The translations under genes and the position numbers were made by a program. A stretch of DNA of 64,000 bases, taken from contig NC_134355.1 of assembly GCF_048569485.1 (NCBI RefSeq), positions 557,902,642-557,966,641 on the forward strand, in the 5' to 3' direction. The notes beneath the pieces were generated by a model, which saw only the letters and a list, made by a program, of their open reading frames with translations, ran no database searches and had not been told where the DNA came from. The DNA is from Anomaloglossus baeobatrachus (lineage: Eukaryota; Chordata; Amphibia; Anura; Aromobatidae). Below, in pieces: positions 41,401-54,322 of this stretch (positions within the stretch are counted from its first letter, which is position 1; the number at the start of each line of letters is the position of its first letter).

Positions 41401-43422
41401 ATCTCCGCCCGTCCGCTTCTATTGGCAGGCTGCCGCCGAACGTCCCTCCCACTCCAGGAAGTGGGCGTTCGCTGCCCACATCGAGGTCGTATGGACGGGT
41501 AAGTACATGTGACGGGGGTTACTCGTTTGTGCGGCACGTTCAACAAATTGAACGTGCCACAGATACGATGGGGGCGTTGCAAATCGCATACGATATCGTA
41601 TGCGAAATTTCAACGTGTAAAGCAGGCTTAAAGCATTCCATTGTAGCTCTGGAAGGATATTTAGGGTCGATGTCCTGCTGACAGGTGAACCTAGGCCCCA
41701 GTGTCAAGTTTTTTACAGCCTCTAATTGGTTTGTGTTCAGGATTGCTCTGTATTTAGCTCCATCCAACTTCCCATCAACTCTGATCAGCTTCCCTGTCCC
41801 TGCTGAAGAAAAGCACCCTCTAGGACAGGGGTCTCAGACACGTGGCCCCTCAGGGTAGTTCGTGTGGCCCCCAGGCCCGTGCCCCTGTTCACTATCGCGG
41901 CAGGTGCAGGGGCCGCAGCCACTGTCTGCACTTTATGTCAGATGAATGTTTTGTCATCTCACATAAATCACTGACACTGCACCTGCCGCGATAGTGAACA
42001 GGGGCACGGGCCTGGGGGCAGCACGAGGCAGAGATGAGGCAGCGGAGGGAGCGCGGGACAGGTGAGAAGAATGGGGTGTGTGTGTGTGTGTGTGTGCGTG
42101 TGTGTGCGCGCGCGTGCATTGGACGTTAACCCCTTAGTGACCTATGACATACTCGGTACGTTATGGCTCCCTGGTACTTAAGGACCCATGACGTACCCAG
42201 TACGTCATGGCGAAAGCGCAGTCCCGGTGGCTGTGATCGCTGCAAATACCTTAGATTCGGGGAGGTGGGGACCTCCGGAGGGGTGGTGTCTCCTCCCCGG
42301 ACCTACGGAGGCTGTGATTGGCTGACGAACGCCGCTCAGCCAATCACAGCCACTAATGTTTCAGCCATTGAAAATCACTGAAACATTGAAATCCAGCCAA
42401 GATCAGTGCAGCTATAGCACTGATCATTTACTGGAGCTGGGTGACCTCTGTTTCACCCGCCCCCAGCTCTGATTGGAGAGACCGGCTTTGTGACCGATCT
42501 CCCCAATCACTGTGGACCTGGGGCCGCAGACCACTCCCCTCAGCTTCACTCCGGCATCTGTGGAAGGTGAGGGGAGCTGCTTACCCATTACTACAGGATG
42601 GGGACAAAGTGCGCACATTACTATGGGATGGGGATAAGGCTGGGGACATTACTATAGGATTGGGACATTACAAGGATGGGCACAATACTATTGGATGGGG
42701 ACATTATTACTATAGTATGGGCACATTACTATAGGAAAGGGACTAGGATGGGCACATGGCTATAGAATGGGGACAAGGCTGGGCACAGTACTATAGGATG
42801 GGGACATTACTACAGGATGGGGACAAGATGGGCAGATTACTGTAGGATAGGGACATTACTACAAGGGGACAAGGATAGGAAACATTACTATAGAATAGGG
42901 ATAATGCTGGGGACATTACTATAGGGTGGGGACAAGGTTGGCACATTACTAAAGGATGTGCACATTACTATAGAATGGGGACAGTACTATAGGATGGGGA
43001 CATTGCTACAAGGGGACAAGGATGGGGAACATTACTATAAGATGGGGGACAAGGATGGACACATTACCATAGATTGGGGACATTACTATAGGATGGGGAC
43101 AAGGATGAACACATTACTATAAGATGGGGACAAGGATGGGGAACATTACTTTAGGATGGGGACAAGGATGAGCACATTACTGTGGGATGGGGCACAATAC
43201 TACAAGGGGACAAGGATGGGCACGTTACAACAATATGGGGAACATTACTAAAAGATGTTGGTCAAAATTTCTATATAGTGCTAATTGTAAGACTATTAGT
43301 TACAAGAAATGAATAAAATGTAAAAAAAAAAAAATGTTTATATTTAAACAAAGAATGTGCACATTTGCTATAATGAACAAGTGAAAATGTTCAAAATCAG
43401 TGAACCCAAGGTGTGTAAAAAA

Positions 43423-43461
<39 letters not shown>

Positions 43462-46400
43462 TACAGTATATTATATATGGTACCAATAAAAATGTCACTT
43501 TGTCCTGCAAAGAATGCGGCCCCCCAAATTATTTTTTTTCCTCTGTGTGGCCCATACACCCAGCCAAGTTTGAGACTCCTGCTTTAGGATGATGTTACTA
43601 CCACCATGATTTAAGGTGGGGATGGTGTTTTCAGGGTGATGTGTATTTATGCCATATATTTATGCTATGTTGTGTCTCCTATATGTTTTTTGCAAACTGC
43701 AAAGGGAACTTCTTATGGATTGCTTTCAATAATAGTTTTCATCTTGCCACTCTTCCACAAAGGCCAGATTTATTAGTATACAAGTAATAGTTGTCCTTTG
43801 GACAGATTCTTCCAGATTCTGAGCTATGGATCTCTGCAGCTCCTCCAGAGTGACTATGGGCCTCTTCGTTGTTTCTTTCATTAGTGCTTTCCTGGCTTGG
43901 CAGTATAGATGGACGGACATGTCTTGGTAGGTTTGCAGTTGTGCCATACTCCTTCCATTTCTGGATGATGGATTGAACAGTGCTCCGTGAGATGTTCAGG
44001 GCTTGGGCTATTTTTTTTATACTAGTGTTCTGCTTTATACTTTTCCACAATTTTAGCCCTGACCTGTCTGATGTTTTCCTTGGTTTTCATGATGCTGTTT
44101 GATTCCTAATTTTCTCAAACAATTCTCTGAAGCCTTCACAGAACAGCTGTAGTTATACTGAGAATACATTATACACAGGTGGACTCAATTTACTAATTAG
44201 ATAACTTCTAGAGGCAATTGGTCATTTAGGATTTTATTTAGGGATATCAAACTACAGGTGGCTGAAGACAAATACACATCACAATTTTCAGATATAATTT
44301 TTTTCAAGATTTAGAAAGCTCATTTGGGTGGCAGCCACTCGTAAAAGTATCTTACACCTCTGGGCGCAGGACGCAGTCCCTACTCTTAGTTTGATTAGTA
44401 CGAGGATGGCCTATACTCTTCAAAATGGATTGGATAGAGAAAAACTCACTAAACGCTTCTTTCTTAGGCTGCTTTCACACTACGTTTTTTTAACATGCGT
44501 CATGAACTTTTTTTGCTGAAAAGTGGATCCTGTTTTTACAAAGAAAAACGCATGCAAACACGTGTTATTTTGCAGGATCCTGTCACTTGAAGTTTATGGG
44601 CGGGCATTGAAGTCATGTGATCGGGAGTGAGGGGAACTGAACTTGATAGACTGGGAGCCAGCATCTGACAGCTGCGGACGCTGGTAACCAAGGTAAACAT
44701 CGGGTAACTAAGCGAAGTGCTTTGCTTGGTTACCCGATATTTACATTGGTTACGAGCGTCCGCAGCTGCTAGAAGCCGGGCTGCCTGCTCCCTGCACACG
44801 TAACCAAGGTAAACATCGGGTAACTAAGCAAAGCGCTTTGCGTGGTTACCCGATATTTACCTTGGTTACGAGCGTCCTCCGCTCTCAGGTGGGGGGGGGG
44901 AGAGGGAGAGAGAGAGGGAGGGAGGGGAAGAGAGAGACTGATCACGCCAGGCTGGTTTCTGTGCATACTCAGTAGAGCAAGCAGGATCCTGTCTATCAGC
45001 ATGGCAGCGTTCACATGCGTTTGCGTGCTGTTTAGTCAGAATCCAGTGAAAAACAGTATTTGGACGCAGCTCAAAAATGCTACAAGTAGCGTTTTTGAAA
45101 AAAGTTAAAAAACTGCAAGTCACTGGATCCTCACTGTAACGCACGCAAACACATGTGAACGCATGTTGACACGAATCCCTTGCAAATGCATTGAAATGAA
45201 AACGCATTTGCACTGGATCCGTTTTTGCGTTAAAAAAAGTTCATGATGCATGTTAAAAAAACGTAGTGTGAAAGCAGCCTTACTTGGACTTCCTTTATTA
45301 ATGCTCAACCACTGTCTATGCACCAAACAGTGCATGATTGTTTCCAATTTACAGATTGGTATATGTAATTCAATACAAAAAGGAAACACATTATATAGAA
45401 TCATTACACACAGAGTGATCTATTTCAAGTGTTTATTTTTGATAATGTTGATGATTATGATTACCAATGAAAACCAAAAAGTCATTATCTTAGAACATTA
45501 GAATAATTACCACAAAACACATGCAAAGGCTTCCTAAGCATTTAAAATGGTTCGTTAGTTTGATTCAGTAGGCTACACAATCATGGAGAAGACTGCTGAC
45601 TTGACAGAAATCCAGAAGGCAGTCAATGACACACTCCACAAGGAGGGTAAGCCACAAAAGGTCATTGCTAAATAAGCTGGCTGTTCACAGAGTGCTGTAT
45701 CCAAGCATATTAATGGAAAGTTGAGTGGAAGGGAAAACTGTGGTAGAAAAAGGTGCACAAGCAGCCGGAATAACCGCAGCTATGATAGGATTGTTAAGGA
45801 AAGGCCATTCAAAAATTTGGGGGAGATTCACAAGTAGTGGACTGCTGCTGGAGTCAGTGCTTCCAGAGCCTCCACACACAGACGTATCCAGGACATGGGA
45901 TACAACTGTCACATTCCTTAACTCAAGCCACTCATGACCAATAGACAACGCCAGAAGCGTCTTACCAGGGCCATGGAGAAAAATAACTGGACTGTTGCTC
46001 ATTGCTCCAAGGTGTTATTTTCAGATGAAAGTAAATTTTGCATTTCATTTGGAAATCAAGGTCCCAGAGTCTGGAGGAAGAGTGGAGAGACCATAATTCA
46101 AGCTGCTTGAGGGCTAGTGTGAAGCCTCCACAATCAGTGATGGTTTGGGGAGCTATGTTATCTTCTGGTGTAGATCCACGGTGTGTTATCAAGACCAAAG
46201 TCAGCCCAACTGTCTACCAGGAAATTGTAGAACACTTCATGCTTTCCTCTGCCAACAAGCTTTTTGAAGATGGAAATTTCATTTTCCAGCAGGACCTGTC
46301 CACACTGCCAAAAGTACCAGTACCTGGTTTAATAACCACTGTGCTTGATTGGCCAGAAAACTCGCTTGACCTAAACCCCATAGAGAATCTATGGAGTGTT

Positions 46401-48289
46401 GTCAAGAGGAAGATGAGAGACACCAGACCCAACAATGTGGATGAGCTGAAGGATGCTTTCAAAGCAACCTGGGCTTCCATAACATCTCAGCAGTGCCACA
46501 GGCTGACCGCCTCCACGCCACGCCACACTGATGCAGTAATTCGTGCAAAAGGAGCCCCGACCAAGTATTGAGGCATTTACTGTACAGACTTTTCAGTAGG
46601 CGCCAACATTTCTGAGTTTAAAATAATTTTTTCAGTTCGTCTAATAAAATATTCTAATTTTCTGGGATAAGGACTTTTGGGTTAACAGAAATAAACACTT
46701 GAAATAGATCACTCTGTTTGTAATGACTATATAATATATGTGTTTCACTTTTTTGTATTGAATTACTGAAATGAATTAACTGTTTGAGAATATTCTAATT
46801 TATTAAGATGCACTTGTAATTTCTTATTCAGTTCACAAATTCTTGCTTCTTAAGGCTACTTTACACGCAGCGACATCACTAGCGATGTCGCTCGTGAAAG
46901 CACCCGCCCCCGTCGTTTGTGCGTCACGGGCAAATCGCTGCCCATGGCACACAATATCGCTAACACCCGTCACACATACTTACCTTTCTAGCGACGTCGC
47001 TGTGGGCGGCCAACAACCTCTTCGTTAAGGGGGAGGTTCGTGCGCCGTCATAACGACGTCACACAGCGGCCGACCAATAGAACCGGAGGGGCAGAGACCA
47101 GCCGCATTAACGACACGCCCACCTCGTTGCCGGAGGACGCAGGTAAGCTGTTGTTCGTCGTTCCTGGGGTGTCACACGTAGCGATGTGTGCTGTCTCAGG
47201 AACGACGAACAACCTACGTCCACAACGACCAATGAGATTTTTAAAATGAATGACGTGTCAATGATCAACGATTAGGTTAGTATTTTTGATCGTTAACACT
47301 CGCTCGGAGCTGTTACACGCAACGACGTCGCTAACGACACCGGATGTGCGTCACGAACACCGTGACCCCGACAATATCTCTTTAGCAATATCGTTGTGTG
47401 TAAATGGGCCTTTAGTGTTGGTATATCACAGAAAATTCCAATATACAGTGGAACCTCGGTTAACGAGTAACCCAGTTAGCAAATATTTTGCTATACGAGC
47501 AAAGTTTGCTGTAAATTTGTAACTCAGTTTACGAGCAAGCTTTGCCGGATGAGCAAATACTCACCGCACACACTTCCGGTTCTGTACTTCCACCGCGCTC
47601 TAACCCGCTCTTGCAGTCCGCACAAACACACACAAACAAGCACGCACACACACATATTATGCTCACTTTACCTTCCGTTCCATCGCCGGCCTCCCGGTTC
47701 TTGTAGTTCGCCGCTACAAGATGTGTATCGGGAACCATCGCGACGATGGAGGAACTTCCGCTGTCAGCCGCTTCTCAAAGGCAGCGCACTGACCAATCAG
47801 AGGCAAGCAGCTCCTGCCTTTGACGTCAGCGCTCTGGCAGCAGAAGTTCCGGCATCGGTCGCGATTGTTACCCGATACACATCCTGTACCGGCGAACTGC
47901 AAGAACCAGGAGGCCGGCGATGGAACAGAAGGTAAGGTGAGCATAATATGTGTGTGTGCGTGTGTGTTTGTGTGTGTTTGTGTGTGTTTGCGCATGTGTG
48001 GAATGGGACATTGAACAAGTTGTGGAACGAATTGTCTGCATTCCAATAATTTCCTATGGGAAATCTTGCTTTGCTAGACGAGTAGCTTGGTTAACAAGCA
48101 CACTCCCAGAACGGATTGTTCTCGTTAACCAAGGTTCCACTGTAATACAATTGTATCTGAGATGTATTGTGGGTGTAACGTGAAAAAATACAGATAAGTT
48201 CATGGGGTATGAAGTCTTTTTCAATATACTGTGTGTATATATATATGTATATATATATAGATAAATAGATAGATAGATATATATACACG

Positions 48290-48338
<49 letters not shown>

Positions 48339-51300
48339 CATACAATGTATATATAAATAAATTGATATAATGCCAAAAAGTATGTGAAAGAGCAAAGACC
48401 AAAGTAAAGTGCTCATTGTCATGTAAAAAAAATAGATAGTGCACAAGGTGAATAATGCAGAAAGCATATAAGGAATGTCAGAGACAAATATAAATTGCTA
48501 AGTAATGAGATGTGTAAGGGAATGCAGGGAGAGGCCGATAAATAATACTGCTGAACATACAACCAGTAGTTAAACCAGGAACGAACTAACCAAACGCTAC
48601 CAGCTAAATTGGTCAAATGGATGCAAAATCCATCTCACCCGACGTGCATTTTGCTTTTATGCTTTGTCTATTGATGAAGCATAAAAAGTTGAATATGCAT
48701 CAAGAGCGGTGGCTCTCACATTTATTTGACCATTTCAGCTAGGGGAGTTTGGTTCCTCTTTAGTATCTCATTACTTAACACTTTGTATTTGGACCTATTA
48801 GGCTGTGTGTGCACGATGCGTTTTTTCATGCGTTTACGCTGCGTTTTGCACTGCAGCATAAACGCATGCGCCCTGCGTCCCCAGCACAATCTATGAAGAT
48901 TGTGCAAATTCCATCCGTACGTTGCGTTTTAGAACGCAGCGTTTCGGCTGCTGAAATATTTTGCCAAAACGCTGCGTTCTAAAAAGCAACATGTCACTTC
49001 TTTTGTGCGTTTTGGATGGATTTTCCACCCTTTGAAACAAATCGATGTGGATCTCTCTCTCTCTCTGTCTGTCTCTCTCTTTCTTTCTCTTTGTCTGTCG
49101 GTCGGTCTCTCTCTCTGTTAATGTCGGTCTCTCTCTCTGTCAATTGGTCGGTCGGACTCTCACTCTCTCTGTTGGTCAGTCGGTCTCTCCCTCTCTCTTT
49201 CATACTCACCGATCAATGGCACGGCGCTGCACAGCTGTCACACTGTTCTGGCGGCTTCTCCTGCTTTTGAAAATGCCGGCCGCTCATTATTCTATCTCGT
49301 ATTCCCTGCTTCCCCCATCCACCGGTGCCTATGATTGGTTGCAGTGAGACAGCTGTCACTTAGCGTGGGGGCTTGTCTGAATGCAACCAATCACAGCCGC
49401 CGGTGGGCGGGTCTATATCGTGCAGTAAAATAAATAAATAATTTAAAAAACAAAACGACGTGCGGTCCCCCAAAATTTTGATACCAGTCAGGGTAAAGTC
49501 ACACGGCTGAAGGCTGGTATTCTCAGGATGGGGGGCCCCATGTTATGGGGAGCTCCCCAGCCTAAAAATATCAGCCAGCAGCCGCCCGGAATTGCCGCAT
49601 CCATTAGATGCGTCAGTCCTGGGACTCTACCTGGCTCATCCTGAATTGCCCTGGTCCAGTAGCAATCGGGGTAATAAGGAGTTAATGGCAGCCCATAGCC
49701 GCCACTAAGTCCTAGGTTAATCATGGCAGGCATCTATGAGATACCCCCGCATGATTAACGTGTAAGTTAAAGAAAGTAAACACATACACCCGAAAAAAAT
49801 CCTTTATTTGCAATAAAAGACAAAAAAAAAAATCACCCTCTTTCACCACTTTATTAACATCCCCAAACAGCCCTCCAGGTCCGACGTAATCCACAGAGGT
49901 CCCACGACGCATCCAGCTCTGCTACATCGGAAGCTGACAGGAGCGGCCGTAGAGCACGACCGCTCTGTCAGCTCCACCCAGCAACTGAAGTGAGTCGTGC
50001 TGTCAGTGATGACGTCACTCAGGTTACCGCGGCCAGGTGGAGGACTACAGCTGTGGCCGCGGGTAACCTGAGTGACGGCACCGCTGATCACTCGGCTCAC
50101 TTCAGTCACTCAGGTGACCTGCGGGCGGCCATAGCTGGAGTCCTCCAACTATAACAGCAAGTCGCCCGAGTGACTGAAGTGAGACCCCCGATTAACGGTG
50201 CCCTCACTCAAGTGATTTGCGGTGATCGGGCAGAGGACTTCAGCTGGCCGCGGGTAAGCTGAGTGACGGCACAGCTGATTGCGTGGGTCACTTCAGTCAC
50301 TCAGGGAATTTGCGGTCACTGGTGAGTCCTTCACCGGTGACTGCAAATCAGGCTGCGGCACACAGACAGAGCTGCGCGATGACAATGAAGTCGGGTGAAG
50401 TTCATCCGAATTCATTCTGATCGCGCGGCTCTGTCTAGCAGCCAGCTAGATAGACAGTGCGTTCCCACTTGGCTCTATGGGGATGTAGCAGAGCTGAGTG
50501 GGAATTCACTGTCAAAAATGCATCCATTCTGCATTCAAAATGCATCCAAAACGCAGCGTTTTGGATGCATTTTGAAATGCACATGCAGTGACAAAATGCT
50601 GGCGAATATTTGTCACGACAGAACGCATCGTGCGCACATACCCTTTGTCTCTGGTGTATGTGCACTTGCAAGACGTTTTAGAGAAAAATATAAATATTTT
50701 ACCAAAATATTTGCTCATAAAATAGTGATATTACAAATATTAGACAATTGACTGAACATATACAATATATATATGCGAGTTTTCAAATCCCACCAAGGAC
50801 AACATTTGCAAGGAGTTTGTATGTTCTTCCCATTTTTGCCTGGGTTTCCTCTGGGTTTTCCAGTTTCCTCACACACATAAAAGACATACAGATAGGGAAT
50901 TTATACTGAGCCCCAATGGGGACAGTGATAATAATATCTGTAAAGTGCTGTGGAATATGTTTGAGCTTTATAATAAGTGGATATATTTTGGAACCATGAA
51001 GAGAATTCAGTTTACCTTTTGTTATTTGCTGTCATCTGCTTCAAAATCTGGCAGTAGATTTCATCTCTGAGAGATTCCTCACGCACTGGGCCAGAGAATA
51101 TCTGATCAGTAAGCTCGACTGGGGAGCGAGATTGTGTTGATGGATAGTCTCCCATATACTTCATGATAGGTAGGTTATGTTAAGGTGTGTAATTGAGACA
51201 AGAATGTTCCCTAATCTTATGTACCTTTCTACATACAGTACATTGCAAACATTTTTTCTCATAAGAGGCTTTAGAGTAGTATCCTTCTAATATCTCATAA

Positions 51301-54272
51301 AGGCAGTCTACAACCCAATATCTCGCAGAGTCGCTGTCTTCCTAGGGGCAGTGCATGCGTAGATAAATATTCCACCTGTCGCAACATCATCAGGGCGTTA
51401 CTGCACATGTGTGGCGGCTGTGCAAGATGTCAGCCAAAAGGGCAGGATACTGAGTAAAGTGATCTGTCAATTACTGACAGTATCTACAAAAATACTCCGG
51501 CACACTAAACATGAATGATGAGGAATGCGGATTGGTGCTCAAAAATATTTTATTGTGGTATATTCGTAGAAGACATTGTCCCATTTCAACCCTGTATGGG
51601 TCTTTATCAAGGACTTTTGTCTATCAATACAAGGGATATTTCACAAGGAGCACCGAAAAGGCAATGTTTCTTAGAGAAATCATGGGGTTTCTGCAACCGT
51701 CTTTGTTGTATGTACAGATGTCACTCTATCAATGGTAGGTGCTATAGAACGACCAGGTGTATGGACACCTTATGCTTATGAAAAAATTGTTAAGGATGTC
51801 AGGTGTGGTATGAAAGGTACGCAGTCTCTATATCACTGTATCAAAACAGCATGCAAACCTTCAAGGGTGAGGCTCGGACTACTTGAGGGACAAAGGGGGG
51901 ATGTGTAGATCCAATAGATGAATAGCTTTATCCTCCTAGCGCCAGCACACGCTTCCAGTGTACCTCCTTGCATCACGACAGAGCCATTGGCCTATACTTT
52001 ACCATTGACCCACATGTACCTCATTTCAACTGGGAGATATCCATCTATTGGATCTACACATCCCCCCCTTGTCCCTCAAGTAGTCTGAGCCTCACCCTTG
52101 AAGGTTTACATGCTGTTTTGATACAGTGATATAGAGACTGTGTACCTTTCATACCACACCTGACATCCTTGACAATTTTTTCATAAGCATAAGGTGTTTA
52201 TACACCTGGTCGTTTTATATCACCCTCCATTGATAGAGTGACATCTGTACATACAACAAAGGCGGTTGCAGAAACCCCATGATTTCTCTAAGAAACATTG
52301 CCTTTTCGGTGCTCCTTGTGAAATATCCCTTGTATTGATAGACAAAAGTCCTTGATAAAGACCCATACAGGATTGAAACGGGACAATGTCTCCTACGAAT
52401 ATACCACAATAAAATATTTTTGAGCACCAATCCGCATTCCTCATCATTCATGTTTAGTGTGCCGGAGTATTTTTGTAGATTGTACTCCTTTTTCTCCAGA
52501 GCACCTAAATTTTATGGTAGTTGAGCCAGGTCTAATCTTCCTAAATTACTGACAGAAGGCTGGCGCTAGGAGGATAAAGAAGCCGGAGAGCTGTAACTGC
52601 AGACCAAGCCCCTGCACTTGCGAGATTATTTGCACACCAATTCACCAATGAATTACGAGACAATGGAAACAATGATTTGTAACACGCTATATACAGTAGT
52701 TATGGAAGTAATCATCGTTACAGGTACTTTACGGTGATAAAGATACTTTGCGGTCTAAAAACCTGCTGACAGGTTTCTTTTAACCCCTTCATCAACCAAC
52801 GTGTTTCCATCTTCACAACCAGGCCAAATTTTCCAATTCTGAACAGTGTCAATTGATAAAGTAATAACTCTAGAATGATTCAACAGATTTTAGTGGTTCT
52901 GAGATTGTTTTTCTATGACATATTATACTTTATGTTAGTGGTACATTTTGGTCATTGTCTTTATGTTTATTTGTGAAAATATTGAAAATTTTCCCAAAAA
53001 TTTGAAACTGTAGCAATTTTAGAACTTTAAATTTTCATACCCTTAAACCAGATAGCAGAGAAGCAGGAATTCAGTGAGCAATCTAGGAAATTTTTTTGTT
53101 AAAACCAAAAAACTTTAATTCATCCCTTTAAAAATTTGATACAGGCAATAAAGATCCATTCAAATAGCAGAAATATATAAGTCCTTTTAAAAGACAACGT
53201 GTTTCGGCACGCTAGCACTATTTGGTTGTGCAATTTCTCCTGAGCACAGCAAGACTCTGTAAATTGTATACCAATCTAGGATACCTAAAGTAGATATTTG
53301 CATCAAACCTCAGTCTGTACTACTTTTATATAAACATTTTTCCCTTTACTATTAAATATCAAAATTATATACATACATATACACAACACTAAAAACAATT
53401 ACGATAAAGAATAGGAGGAAAAAGTTTTTTTTATTTTACCCTATCCTTTCCCTTCCTATACTACGGGGGTCGGCGTCCTAATCGCAATGACGTCCCCATT
53501 CCGCGATGACTATACCCTAAGCAAATCACTCCCTAGTTCTAAATAAAGTGCACTAACTCAAAGGAGTGTATTAACCCAAAGCGGTAAGACCACAGAGAGA
53601 AAAAAGTGCACAGTCCGAGGTGACTAATTTGTCTTTATCATAACCCAGGGCTATCAGGGATTGGGGCTTATGGGTCGTCATATATGTCACTCGGACTGTG
53701 CACTTTTTTCTCTCTTTGGTCTTACCGCTTTGGGTTAATGCACTCCTTTGAGTTAGTGCACTCTATTCAGAACTAGGGAGGGCTTCGCTTAGGGTATAGT
53801 CATCGCGGAACGGGGGCGTCATTGCGATTAGGACTCCGACACCCGTAGTATAGGAAGGGAAAGGATAGGGTACAAAACCCCCCCTTTTTTTCTCCTATTC
53901 TTTATCGTAATTGTTTTTAGAGTTGTGTATATGTATGTATATCATTTTGATATTTGATAATAAAGGGAACATTTTTTTTATATAAAAGTAGTACAGACTG
54001 AGGTTTGATATAGGAATACTCCATAAGTGGTGGAAAACTGCTGTTTGGGCACACGGCAGGGAGCGAAAGTGAAGGAGTGCTATATGAATTTTGATAGCAA
54101 AATTGGCTAGAATATATGGCGGATGCAATGCTGGATTTGCAGAGCTCCTGATGTGCCCAAACAGTGAAAACTCCCCACAAGTACGTATTTTTCGCTTTAT
54201 AAGACGCACTTTTGTTCCCCCAAATTTTGGGGGAAAGTAGGGGGTGCGTCTTATAAGCCGAATATACGGGGG

Positions 54273-54322
<50 letters not shown>

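Larger units (their letters stand above)
40701..44308 (-). mobile_element. Degraded Tc1-like transposon interrupted by two later insertions
   Basis: The left end CACTGCCTTGAAGAAGTATT follows TA at 40699-40700. Minus-strand coding remnants (43739-44050: [28 protein letters not shown]; 41640-41800: [18 protein letters not shown]) are a Tc1 transposase. The copy is split by a TAA-flanked element (41086-41628) and by an hAT-type element (41826-43581); Tc1 sequence resumes exactly after each. The expected right end is not seen near 44308. Confidence 0.8.

Noticed and set aside
51511-52451. Matching 75-88 codon frames on opposite strands
   Set aside because: They are the two arms of one hairpin repeat; no domain is recognisable.
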